Shown: positions 53,649 through 62,214 of the stretch, one piece after another
How the letters are laid out: the number at the start of each line of letters is the position of its first letter
How positions within the stretch are numbered: the first letter of the stretch is position 1
NCBI RefSeq assembly: GCF_008180865.1
Contig: NZ_VTEX01000005.1
Coordinates: 124,001 to 188,000 of the forward strand
Length of the DNA: 64,000 nt
Reading direction: 5' to 3'
Source of the DNA: Rossellomorea aquimaris
GTDB lineage: Bacteria; Bacillota; Bacilli; Bacillales; Bacillaceae_B
Made by a program: the position numbers and the translations under genes
The notes under the pieces: generated by a model
Seen by the model: the letters and a program-made list of their open reading frames with translations, nothing else
Told to the model about the DNA's origin: nothing
The model's database searches: none

Positions 53649-53813
53649 TTATAGTTTGTTAAAATCATTTTCTTGTTTTTGCTGTTCTTTTAATTCTTTT
53701 CTAAGGTTCTCTATTCTTTTTAACTTTCTTAAAGTCGATAATGAGAAAAGTGTGACAAGAATATATTTCATTGTAATTTCGTATTTGTTTTGCTGAATAA
53801 TCCTTTCGATCAA
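53649..53813 (-). CDS. Possible small protein with N-terminal helix and coiled coil
   Basis: A 54-codon frame from a TTG: IIQQNKYEITMKYILVTLFS leads into a charged coiled-coil stretch (TLRKLKRIENLRKELKEQQK). AAGGGAG is only two bases before the TTG, and an inner ATG lacks a site, so the start is uncertain. Amino-acid pattern favours a real peptide. Confidence 0.35.
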   Translation of the reverse strand: MIERIIQQNKYEITMKYILVTLFSLSTLRKLKRIENLRKELKEQQKQENDFNKL

Positions 53814-54279
53814 ATCTCCCTTTTTTATTGGAAATCACTTAGTTCTTCGAGTAAACTGCCCTTTAACTTAATACCAATTATTTCAAAACCAAGCAGCTTA
53901 CTCAAGAAAAATTTCAAACACAAAAGAAGCTCAGCCAGCTCATGATAAGCCCCGGTCTTTTGAATAAGAAAAGTAATTGCCCTTTATTTGTACTGCTCAG
54001 CAAATAAATCTGTTATTTTCTCATCTTACTTATTCAACAATTGCGCTTTGTTTGCTGAATAGTGAAAAATCCGGATAGAGCTTTAAAAACTGACCAATTT
54101 AGTAAATAGATCTTTATGTACTGCTGTCGTTTTTAATATTATTTGGCGTAGTTAGCAAGTGTTTTGTCGCCATTCGCTAGTTACAAAGCATCGTTGGAGA
54201 GTTACTATTAATCTGTACCATTAGCAAAGAAGGACACGCTTAAACTACTAATGAAAATAGATAAAGGAGGCCCATATGT
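53814..54279. other. Intergenic region with hairpin repeat and the AraC promoter region
   Basis: A cassette of the AAGAAGCT...AGCCCC type lies at 53840-53965 with the flank GAGTAAACTGCCCTTTAAC. The remainder up to 54279 is AT-rich and should contain the promoter of the AraC gene; I cannot pick it out with confidence. Confidence 0.45.
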
Positions 54280-55302
54280 ATGACGTTCTATACCTCTGAT
54301 CGTATAAAAATCCCTGCAGGATTTTGGACAGGATTACGTCAATTGGGAATAGTCGCCAACGAGGTAGTTCAAAAAGCACAATTGCCAATCTCCATTGTTT
54401 CCGATCCATTTGTCACCACAGCCCAATATTTTGCGATCTGGCAGGCTTTTTCCGAACTCATTGATGACACCTCCAAAGGAATCATCAAGCTCGCGACATC
54501 CTTTGAAACAGATCATTTCCCTCCGACTGTCTTAGCAACTTACCACGCTCGTGACTACCGTGATGCTTTAAAGCGAATGGCCAAGTACAAACAACTTTGC
54601 CCACCTGAAAGCTTACATATCACCGAGGAAGATGAACACTGTACAATTGAAATAAAAACATTTCATAGTGAACAACCCGGTCTGTCCATATTAATTGGCA
54701 TTACTTTGGCATTTCTTCTCGAACTGGGGCGCCGGGGCACAGGTCAACCTTTGACAGCAAAGTTAGTAGAATTTTCTACCCATTCAATTGGCGACATGCA
54801 GATACTTGAAGATTACTTCGGCTGCCGAATTCAGATCGGTACAAATTGTAACAGGTTGACTATACATCGAGCAGATCTGGATCGTCCCTTTGTCTCGTAT
54901 AATGCAGAATTGCTAGAGATACTGACTCCGGTACTCGAACAGTCGTTGAATGAGCAGCCACGCAGCCCTTCAATTAGCGAGACGGTCAAGTGGATCATGA
55001 AACGTAGCTTAGCAGGAGGTCGCCCTGACATTCAGACTATTGCGAGCGAGTTAGGGATAAGTGATCGAACCTTGCAACGACGGCTTACTGAAGAAGGCAC
55101 AAGCTTCAAGCATTTGTTAGTAAAAGTTCGACATGAGGAGGCAAGAGAATACCTGGCAGACCCGTCGTTGGATATTAAAGAGGTTGCCTTTTTGATTGGA
55201 TATGAAGACCAAAACTCATTCTACCGCGCCTTTCACATATGGGAAGGTGCTACCCCTTTACAATGGCGTACTGAACATCTCGGTGCAAACTTGATAAATT
55301 GA
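54280..55302 (+). CDS. AraC-family regulator with PF12625-type sensor domain
   Basis: 340 residues. The long N-terminal domain (about 15-210; 'TTAQYFAIWQAFSELIDDTSKGIIKLATSF', 'VEFSTHSIGDMQILEDYFGCRIQIGTNCNRLTIHRADLDRPF') matches the arabinose-binding-like domain of OruR/LiuR-type regulators, a group best known from Proteobacteria. The C-terminal HTH is 'DIQTIASELGISDRTLQRRLTEEGTSFKHLL' and 'IKEVAFLIGYEDQNSFYRAFHIWEGATPLQWR'. AAAGGAGG precedes the ATG. Its GC content looks higher than its neighbours, hinting at transfer. It is followed by an SDR gene. Confidence 0.86.
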   Translation: MTFYTSDRIKIPAGFWTGLRQLGIVANEVVQKAQLPISIVSDPFVTTAQYFAIWQAFSELIDDTSKGIIKLATSFETDHFPPTVLATYHARDYRDALKRMAKYKQLCPPESLHITEEDEHCTIEIKTFHSEQPGLSILIGITLAFLLELGRRGTGQPLTAKLVEFSTHSIGDMQILEDYFGCRIQIGTNCNRLTIHRADLDRPFVSYNAELLEILTPVLEQSLNEQPRSPSISETVKWIMKRSLAGGRPDIQTIASELGISDRTLQRRLTEEGTSFKHLLVKVRHEEAREYLADPSLDIKEVAFLIGYEDQNSFYRAFHIWEGATPLQWRTEHLGANLIN

Positions 55303-55398
55303 CTAGTTTACTTTTCGACACTGTATTATCAGCAGGATAACTGAATAAGAACTACAGAGGAAAAGGAATATCTTTCAATCTAAAAGGAGCAATGTATT

Positions 55399-56193
55399 AT
55401 GGATATGGACTTAAAAAATAAAACAGCTTTAGTCACTGGTTCAACAAGAGGGATCGGTAAAGCAATTGCCATTGAACTTGCAAAGGAAGGTGTTAATGTA
55501 CTAATTAATGGACGAAATTACGAAGAGGTAGAACGAACTGTAAATGAAATTAAGCTAGAGTTCCCTGATATCCTCCCTCAAAATGCTGCTGCCGATATTG
55601 TAGATAATCAACAAAGGGAAGCATTATGTAAAAAACATCCCCAAATTGATATTTTAGTTAACAATATGGGGATTTATGAAATTATGAAGTATGAGGACGT
55701 TGACGATGAAGTATGGGAAAAGTATATCCGTACTAATGTTCTTGCAGCAAATGGACTATCCAAATTTTACTTACCTAAAATGATAAAAAATAATTTTGGC
55801 CGAATTATCTTTATTGCGAGTGAAGAAGCAGTTATGCCATCGGGACAAATGCCTCAATATTGTATGACAAAATCAATGCTATTATCATTGTCAAAAAGCC
55901 TATCTAAATTAACAATAGGAAAAGAAGTTACAATCAATACCATCTTGCCAGGACCATCGCTCTCTGAAAATGTGCATCATATAATTGAGGGGATGTATCC
56001 AAATGAAGATATGACTTTTTCAGCAAAAGAGAAAGAATTTATGACTAAAAATCTACCTCAATCTGAAATTCAACGATTTATCAAGCCAGCTGAAATAGGT
56101 AGATTAACTACCTTTATATGTAGCCCTTATGCTTCCGCTTTTAAAGGTTCTCCGATTCGTATGGATGGAGGCATGGTACCGACTATTTTCTAG
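55399..56193 (+). CDS. Short-chain dehydrogenase/reductase
   Basis: A 264-residue classical SDR: cofactor motif TGSTRGIG (13-20), NNMG (88-91), Ser141 and Tyr154-x3-Lys158 (YCMTK). The NAD(P) preference is unclear, though Arg39 in 'INGRNY' favours NADP. AAAAGGAG precedes the ATG. It lies 96 bases after the AraC gene on the same strand and is its likely target. Substrate unknown. Confidence 0.87.
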   Translation: MDMDLKNKTALVTGSTRGIGKAIAIELAKEGVNVLINGRNYEEVERTVNEIKLEFPDILPQNAAADIVDNQQREALCKKHPQIDILVNNMGIYEIMKYEDVDDEVWEKYIRTNVLAANGLSKFYLPKMIKNNFGRIIFIASEEAVMPSGQMPQYCMTKSMLLSLSKSLSKLTIGKEVTINTILPGPSLSENVHHIIEGMYPNEDMTFSAKEKEFMTKNLPQSEIQRFIKPAEIGRLTTFICSPYASAFKGSPIRMDGGMVPTIF

Positions 56194-56675
56194 CACTTTT
56201 TCCCTTACTTACCTCTCAAGGTGAGTAAGAATCCTTGCAAAAAACAAATCTTCGTTAAACGATCAACAATCTGGCCTGATTGTTGAAAACTTATTTCCCA
56301 TAAATAAAATCTCTATTAAGATGCATTACTTAATAGAAAATTATTTGTTATTACATAGTAAAAGTCTACTCTGTAATAAAGATTTGTTCTATTAACTGGC
56401 CAAATACAGGAAAAGGACGCGTACTTCAATAAACGCCCCCGTTTGTTGAACACTTTAATACAAGATAAAGTCTCTACTTTCTCATAGTAAACCATCAAAT
56501 CAAGCCAATTAGATACCAAAAATCAACGACTTTCATCCTACCGCTTCCTTTATTAAGTATGATAAAAAGCCAGCACCTAATGTTGGCTTTCAATCTTTCT
56601 TATTCAATTAAAGCACTTGCATGAAATAAGCACCTTATACCAATTAGTCTCTAATGGTTGACTCAATTTATTTAA
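56194..56675. other. Intergenic region with repeat fragments
   Basis: Fragments of the hairpin family: CAACAATCTGGCCTGATTG near 56263, and ATTAACTGGCC...AAACGCCCCCGTTTG at 56393-56455. A CCAGCACCTAATGTTGGCTTT hairpin lies near 56571-56590. No gene seen. Confidence 0.5.
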
Positions 56676-57155
56676 TTAATTCGCTCGAAAAGCTTCCTGA
56701 TAATACTCCTTTAATTCAGAGGCATTATCTTTCCATTCCACTGGATGTCCGTTGACTATCTGGCGAAGGACATCCAAGCACCGATGCCATCCTGCAGCGG
56801 TATTAACTGCCCAGGAATCGTCGTCAAAAGTATGGGTGAAGATCATTAGAGAACCTTTATCCCTTTCCTGCAAAGATATGTTCACTAGATCACCTTCTTC
56901 ACGGAAACCAAATAAATATGGCTTTTCTAACTCAGTAATGGTAGCCTTATAAGTCGTTCCTTCTCCGTCATCGAAGTCAATTTTGCCCCCAAGTCTGACA
57001 TCCATCTCTCCAGTGGCAAAAGGGTACCATTGGGAGAAGTACCTCGGAGTTGTAATAACAAGGAAAACATCTTCTGGCTTTTGAGGGAAAAATCGTTCAA
57101 ATCTTAAAGCATAACGACCATTTGATTCATGTAATGTACCATACTTATTCATCAT
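56676..57155 (-). CDS. SRPBCC (AHSA1-like) family protein
   Basis: 159 residues with the helix-grip fold signature: 'LRFERFFPQKPEDVFLVITTPRYFSQWYPFATGEMDVRLGGKIDF' at the start and 'GWHRCLDVLRQIVNGHPVEW' near the end. AAGGAGATGAA precedes the ATG. It probably binds a hydrophobic ligand; no enzymatic role can be inferred. Confidence 0.82.
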   Translation of the reverse strand: MMNKYGTLHESNGRYALRFERFFPQKPEDVFLVITTPRYFSQWYPFATGEMDVRLGGKIDFDDGEGTTYKATITELEKPYLFGFREEGDLVNISLQERDKGSLMIFTHTFDDDSWAVNTAAGWHRCLDVLRQIVNGHPVEWKDNASELKEYYQEAFRAN

Positions 57156-57326
57156 TTCATCTCCTTTTCTTTATCCTTGAAGTTTCTCCAGCTACTAATT
57201 CAAAAAAACAAACTAATGTTTGTTCAGCTCAGGAAAATATCAACCATTTATTCCATGCTTTTAAAGTACCATAATACTTAAACCGCAGATTATAATGTTC
57301 CATTCGTTCTTTAGTGTTGATGTTTT

Positions 57327-57650
57327 TTATTCGAATTCCCTCCCAAGTTCGAATAATATCAAGCCTATAATGGCAGTAAAAAAATAACTAAATGCACCAA
57401 TTCTTTTCGTTTTAATATCAACCGTTTTCTGCTCGAATTTTTTTATGTAGTCAAAGATTATCCACAAACCTATTAAAGGAACTATCCCTAACAAATAATT
57501 ATCTACTATATGAAATAACGTAAAAACTGTCACTACTGCAAATGCTACATTGCTCAATATTGTTTTAATAATAGTCACTTCCCAAAATGCTTCTTGTTTA
57601 ATTAACCTTCCCTTTAATGGAGTATCGATAAAGCTGAAGAATCGACCCAT
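57327..57650 (-). CDS. Small membrane protein, start uncertain
   Basis: An open frame of 107 codons with about three membrane helices (residues 30-48, 52-68 and 85-103). The first ~20 codons read through a copy of the repeat flank (AATTAACCTTCCCTTTAATG), and the ATG has no ribosome site, so the true start is probably around codon 25-31. No family recognised. Confidence 0.5.
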   Translation of the reverse strand: MGRFFSFIDTPLKGRLIKQEAFWEVTIIKTILSNVAFAVVTVFTLFHIVDNYLLGIVPLIGLWIIFDYIKKFEQKTVDIKTKRIGAFSYFFTAIIGLILFELGREFE

Positions 57651-57700
57651 TATTAGCTATCGCCACGATTAATTCAAGTGTAATTTTTCACAATCTAACT

Positions 57701-58426
57701 TCAAACACTGTCAATCAACTTTTTCACAGCACTTACTACCACTTCTGGTTCATCATTTTGTATATAATGAGCACTGTTTTCAGCAATCACCAATTCACCT
57801 ACATAGGATATTTCAAGTATCTCTTTCTGCATTTCATTCCATAACTCTTGTGATTCCTTTGAATAATGAGCTTTTTTTCCAGCTGAAAGAACAATTAGTG
57901 GGACATTTAATTTAAGTCTAGTGTCTTTCAACTGCTTTAAGCTCTCCATAAATTCATCATAATTTCCTTCATAAATGAATTGCTTATTGTAAGCTTGTTG
58001 AAAATCCTCTGACATTGTTGGGAAAAATCTTTCTCTATAATCTTCAGGTGTAGAATCAATCAAGACAAGTCCACAAACTTCATTTTGATATTCAGTTGCA
58101 AACATTCTCAAGTTTACTCCACCAAAGGAATGGCCTACTAATATATAGGGGGGATTAATGTCGGTTTCAATAAGAAGTTCCTTCAATTCTTTTACCATCT
58201 CACCGCTAGTTCTGGGATTAGAACTTGTCTCACTTTTCCCAAGTCCCGCTCTATCATAAATTAGAACATTAGAGAGCATTGAAAGATCTTCGATTACTGA
58301 ATCCCAAGCCTTCGAAAAATCACCATATCCAGCATCCATTACAACAGTTGGTTTTTCATGATTTTCTCCCACCAATTTTGCATATAGTTTACAACCATTT
58401 ATTTGCACTAACATTTCTTTAGTCAT
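57701..58426 (-). CDS. Alpha/beta hydrolase
   Basis: A 241-residue alpha/beta-hydrolase: 'NVLIYDRAGLGKSE' before the nucleophile, Ser100 in GHSFGG, and the catalytic His in 'AENSAHYIQNDEPE'. The acid follows the 'LIVLSAGKK' strand but is not obvious. AAGGGAT precedes the ATG. Substrate unknown; the family includes esterases and lactonases. Confidence 0.82.
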   Translation of the reverse strand: MTKEMLVQINGCKLYAKLVGENHEKPTVVMDAGYGDFSKAWDSVIEDLSMLSNVLIYDRAGLGKSETSSNPRTSGEMVKELKELLIETDINPPYILVGHSFGGVNLRMFATEYQNEVCGLVLIDSTPEDYRERFFPTMSEDFQQAYNKQFIYEGNYDEFMESLKQLKDTRLKLNVPLIVLSAGKKAHYSKESQELWNEMQKEILEISYVGELVIAENSAHYIQNDEPEVVVSAVKKLIDSV

Positions 58427-58554
58427 TTAATCTATCCCTTCATTTGGCCAACTATCAATAGCATAAAAGCTGCTTTTTCGCCTAAACTGCAGCGATAATC
58501 GAATCAAGAAGCTACCGACATTCAGATCGGAGAAATTATAAATATCGAAGTCTC

Positions 58555-59421
58555 TTAACCAAACACCTGAGCAGCAATTCCAAATAATTCACCATTTCTC
58601 TGTGGCACCTTAGTGGAATTAAACATCATAATGGGTGGATTACTCACGTTTACAAACCCGCATTTCTCTACGGCTTCCATAAACACTCCATTACCTGATG
58701 GTATATCGATCCTTAATTTGCCTTGATGTCCAATAGCCAGCTTTTCTAGAATCATAGATGCTACCTGAGCATCCGGTGCTATAATGGGACCTATTATTAG
58801 ATTGATAGGGCCTAATATAGATAATCCAAAACCTATAATGTTCCCTATGGTATCTTTCACCATTACACAATCCTTGGATTGATTAATTCTATGTTCAAGA
58901 AAGCTGCTTCTTTTATCTCCATAAGCCTCTTCATCTAACTCAATTATTTTATATAAGTCGCTCTCATTAAATTGTTCAATGATAACTTTTCTATTGGCTC
59001 GATTAGAAGTTGAATAGGTATCACATATGTACTTGTGCACATGGTCAACGATTTGAAATCCCATTTTTTCATAGAGAGGCTTTCCGTTTTCAGTTGAAAT
59101 TAGCATAATTGAAAAGTCACTTGAAAGAGAATTCATACATTGTTGTGTCACTTCTTTTCCTAATCCCATTCCTCTATATTCTTTGTTGACTATGACCATA
59201 CCAATAGAGGCTAGATTCGTTTCATAAGGGATAATGGCTGCGCTTGAAACAATCTTACCCTCATTATTTTTATGGCCAAATACTTTACCAGATGACATAA
59301 CAGTCCAAATCTCGTGTTCATCATAATCCCACCCAACTGATTCAGACAGTCCAATTAAAGCCGGGATGTCTTTTTTGTCAAACTGGACTAAGTGTAACTT
59401 CGCCATCTTACTTGTAATCAT
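58555..59421 (-). CDS. GNAT acetyltransferase, two-domain
   Basis: 288 residues. N-terminal GNAT domain with 'IGMVIVNKEYRGMGLGKEVTQQCMNSL' (acetyl-CoA loop RGMGLG) and 'ENGKPLYEKMGFQIV'; the C-terminal half (140-280) resembles the YitI/DUF5613-type second domain. AAGGAGAG precedes the ATG, which overlaps the stop of the upstream remnant (TAATG). Acceptor unknown. Confidence 0.8.
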   Translation of the reverse strand: MITSKMAKLHLVQFDKKDIPALIGLSESVGWDYDEHEIWTVMSSGKVFGHKNNEGKIVSSAAIIPYETNLASIGMVIVNKEYRGMGLGKEVTQQCMNSLSSDFSIMLISTENGKPLYEKMGFQIVDHVHKYICDTYSTSNRANRKVIIEQFNESDLYKIIELDEEAYGDKRSSFLEHRINQSKDCVMVKDTIGNIIGFGLSILGPINLIIGPIIAPDAQVASMILEKLAIGHQGKLRIDIPSGNGVFMEAVEKCGFVNVSNPPIMMFNSTKVPQRNGELFGIAAQVFG

Positions 59422-59640
59422 TAAATTCTCTCCTTAATCGATTCCATATTGAGAGTATTACTTTCTTCCCCAGTTACCCATATATAAGAAAAAATTTTAG
59501 TATTCTTTTCGTAAAAGACCATATATACATCAACATCTTCATACTTTTCGTGTAGTAGCCTATTCTGCCTTAATACTCCTTCTTTTTGTAAACCAGCTTT
59601 CTGTAAGACCATTGATGAAGCCTGATTTCTGGAAATAGCT
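59421..59640 (-). pseudogene. RimJ/RimL GNAT, C-terminal fragment
   Basis: About 70 codons: AISRNQASSMVLQKAGLQKE followed by LLHEKYEDVDVYMVFYEK match the last third of RimJ/RimL acetyltransferases. Everything before the N-x-A-S motif is missing; a GGGGAC-type repeat begins about 15 bases upstream. The frame still overlaps the start of the next GNAT gene, so it was the first gene of a two-gene unit. Confidence 0.75.
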
Positions 59641-59776
59641 GATGCCTAAATGCCTGACTGGGGACGGTTCCATTATACTTTTGGTATAGAGAGCCTTATC
59701 GCCCTTTTAGTCATACATAAAGACTTACACATCAATTGCATATTATATTAATAATGTAACAATAAGTAATTATCTC

Positions 59777-60030
59777 TTACCTTTTCGTTCTAAAAGTATA
59801 GGGGCTATATTTAGTAAGATAGAAACAATTGTCAAAAACCATAATGCCCTTGACATACCAGGAACTACATCCGATAAAGCCGCCCAATCTTCCACTTTTA
59901 CCACCGGGATACATAACTGTAATCTGCACAAAGTGTTAATGCTGTAAATGATAGTCCCATCGCCATAGCAAGCTTATAATCCTTTCCTGCTGTATACATA
60001 TAAAGATTTATAAGAGTTGCTACTTCCTCC
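59777..60030 (-). pseudogene. Degraded duplicate of the 45624-45911 membrane protein gene
   Basis: Base-for-base similarity to 45640-45930 with only scattered changes. A C is missing at 59903 (ACCACC for ACCCACC), shifting the frame, and about 40 bases including the start codon and first residues are deleted near 60022. The upstream CCTCCATATATTTTTAT is shared. Confidence 0.85.
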
Positions 60031-60323
60031 ATATATTTTTATTGTTTACTAATGTGCTTCATCTCCATTTTTTGCATTACTTTCTTATTAGACATTCATA
60101 CGTCAAATCTTCTTATTTTATAGTTAATGCTCTTCCTTTTATGATTTCTTATTGGACAAACCTGCTCATCAGTTTAAGTACCTTCTTCCACTAATCTGCA
60201 CGTTAACCCTTCTTAGATCAAGGTCCTCTTTAATTGAAGGTAGAAATACCCCACCAAGAAGATTTTCCTTACTAAGAAACGAATTTCAGAAAAATGAACT
60301 CACACTATCATTAGTTTCCTATT
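60031..60323. other. Intergenic region with hairpin repeat
   Basis: A degenerate member of the cassette family at 60160-60242 (CTAATCTGCACGTTAAC...CTCTTTAATTGAAG). It lies downstream of the kinase gene and may terminate it. No gene seen. Confidence 0.5.
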
Positions 60324-61349
60324 TTAGAATGATAAGTAACTCCTAATCTTCGGGAAGTGAATGGTCGTCCTTGTGAATATGTCTTTCTTTGATTCGATTG
60401 ATAGGTCATGACCTAATTTAGTTGCTAACCTCTTAGCAAGGTAAAGTCCCATTCCGGTGGACTTGGAATAATTCCTGCCCGTTTCTCCAGTAAATCCTTT
60501 TTCAAATACACGACGGATATCTCCCTCTTCGATTCCAATTCCGTTATCTTCTATAAGAATTCTTTTTTCCTTGGAATCTTCCTCGAAACGGATTGAAATC
60601 TCTCCTTTTACATCGGTGTATTTCAATGAATTCGCTATGATTTGATCAATGACAAATCCAAGCCATTTACTATCACTTTGAACGTTCATCTCTACATCAG
60701 TCATGTGTAAGCGAATACCTTTATTAATAAAAATCTTGGCATATTTTTTTATGCTAGTTATCATAATTTTATTCGCATGTACTTCTCCTATAAAATAATC
60801 CTTCGAGAATGAATCAATACGAGAATAAAAAAGGGCCTGCTCGACGTAATCATCAATCTTATTCAGTTCATCTTCGAATTTATCTGTCATATACTCCACT
60901 GATCTGTTTTCGCTATTTTCGATAAGCAACCGGCTGGCTGCAATCGGAAGCTTGACTTCATGAATCCATGATAGGATAAATTCTTGCTGCTCCTTCTTTT
61001 CTTGATGAAGAAGTTGAAGTTGCTTTTGATAATTTCCCAGCATTTTTTGAAATAAATTCAAAAAAAGGCTTTGCTCCAGTTTTTGAGCATCTGGTAAAAC
61101 GGCAAGCACTTCTTCTTGATTACTTTCAACCATATATTTGAATTCACTGTAAAACTTTTTTCTGTATAAGAAACCTGCAGAGATGTAAAGAACGAGAAGA
61201 AAGAAACAGCTGATGTTGATGTACAGCATTAATGACAAACCTTTTTCTTGCACATTGCCGAAGAAAACCACAAGTGAAATGAATACCATCATACACAGGT
61301 AAAAAGTTAAGAAGTAGCGTTTGTCTTTAATATAATCTGGTAAACTCAT
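60324..61349 (-). CDS. BceS-like intramembrane-sensing histidine kinase
   Basis: A 341-residue kinase with two N-terminal membrane helices (about 12-30 and 40-61) and almost no outer loop, as in BceS-type kinases. His130 lies in 'WIHEVKLPIAA'; the N-box is 'DQIIANSLKYT'; G-boxes are 'EDNGIGIEEGDI' and 'GMGLYLAKRLA'. It overlaps the regulator gene by four bases (ATGA). Such kinases sense antimicrobial peptides through their partner BceAB transporter, encoded divergently at 62.2-64 kb. Confidence 0.9.
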   Translation of the reverse strand: MSLPDYIKDKRYFLTFYLCMMVFISLVVFFGNVQEKGLSLMLYINISCFFLLVLYISAGFLYRKKFYSEFKYMVESNQEEVLAVLPDAQKLEQSLFLNLFQKMLGNYQKQLQLLHQEKKEQQEFILSWIHEVKLPIAASRLLIENSENRSVEYMTDKFEDELNKIDDYVEQALFYSRIDSFSKDYFIGEVHANKIMITSIKKYAKIFINKGIRLHMTDVEMNVQSDSKWLGFVIDQIIANSLKYTDVKGEISIRFEEDSKEKRILIEDNGIGIEEGDIRRVFEKGFTGETGRNYSKSTGMGLYLAKRLATKLGHDLSIESKKDIFTRTTIHFPKIRSYLSF

Positions 61350-62017
61350 TGGATGATGTACCCCTCACCTTTCTTAGTTGTGATGAATTGTTCTTTGCCT
61401 AAATCGGCAAGCTTTTTTCTCAATCGGGTGATATTGACGGTCAATGTATTATCATCAACAAAGCTTTCATCCTTCCAAAGAGCCCTCATTAGTTTCGTCC
61501 TATTGACGACCGCCCCTTTATTTTGCAAGAGGATCTTGAGAATGGTGAATTCCGTTTTAGTCAATTCGCTTGCACTCCCCTCATAAGACAACTGCCAATC
61601 CTTCAGATTCAAAACGACTCCTTCATGCTCCAATATGTTGGCATCTGCATTTATATAGGAATAAGAACGGCGCAGGAGAGCATTGACCTTTGCCATCAAC
61701 ACATCTGTGTCAAAAGGCTTTTGGATGTAATCATCTCCCCCCATGTTCATGGCCATGATCATGTCCATGGGGGTGTTACGAGAAGAGATGAATATAATAG
61801 GAACACTGGAAACATCCCTGATTTTATTACACCAATAAAAACCATCAAATGCCGGTAAATTAATGTCCAATAATATTAATTGTGGATTTTCGTTGGTAAA
61901 CTGCCCAAATACATCATTGAATTCCTCCGTTTTATTTACATCAAATCCCCATTTCAAGACTGTTTCTTCCAGCATATCCCTAATTATTTCTTCATCTTCT
62001 ACGATCATGATTTTCAA
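61346..62017 (-). CDS. BceR-like OmpR-family response regulator
   Basis: A 223-residue regulator: Asp51 in 'ILLDINLPAFDG', Lys in 'IQKPF', and a winged helix 'LTKTEFTILKILLQNKGAVVNRTKLMRALW...DDNTLTVNITRLRKKLA'. I take the TTG at 62017 as start because GGAGG lies 8 bases upstream, giving the usual short MKIMIVEDEE start. It should activate the BceAB promoter through the inverted repeat at 62165-62181. Confidence 0.9.
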   Translation of the reverse strand: MKIMIVEDEEIIRDMLEETVLKWGFDVNKTEEFNDVFGQFTNENPQLILLDINLPAFDGFYWCNKIRDVSSVPIIFISSRNTPMDMIMAMNMGGDDYIQKPFDTDVLMAKVNALLRRSYSYINADANILEHEGVVLNLKDWQLSYEGSASELTKTEFTILKILLQNKGAVVNRTKLMRALWKDESFVDDNTLTVNITRLRKKLADLGKEQFITTKKGEGYIIQ

Positions 62018-62164
62018 AACGGTATCCTCCAAAATGTCCGATTTAAAATAGATAATTGCTTATTCTCTTACTTATACTATAGAAAATGACGGCGGAATGC
62101 ATTATCCTGACAAAAATGTAAGGTTGGAAACCTGATCTGTAAGGTAGAAGTCGATTGATATCTT

Positions 62165-62189
62165 TTACAATGAAACTGTAAGATACAAT
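62165..62189 (+). promoter_or_regulatory. BceR-type operator in the BceAB promoter
   Basis: TTACA (62165-62169) and TGTAA (62177-62181) form an inverted repeat with a 7-base spacer (consensus BceR sites use TNACA-N4-TGTAA). A -10-like TACAAT (62184-62189) follows. Two further TGTAAGG half-sites lie at about 62119 and 62140. Confidence 0.5.
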
Positions 62190-62214
62190 ATAGCTTCATA
62201 TGGAGGATAACTAA

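Noticed and set aside
53458..53796. Plus-strand frame of 112 codons
   Set aside because: It is antisense to the DUF6980-like gene and a small minus-strand peptide, and has no ribosome site.
44200..60250. CRISPR array suggested by many short repeats
   Set aside because: The repeats are widely and unevenly spaced, differ in their stems, and no cas genes are present.
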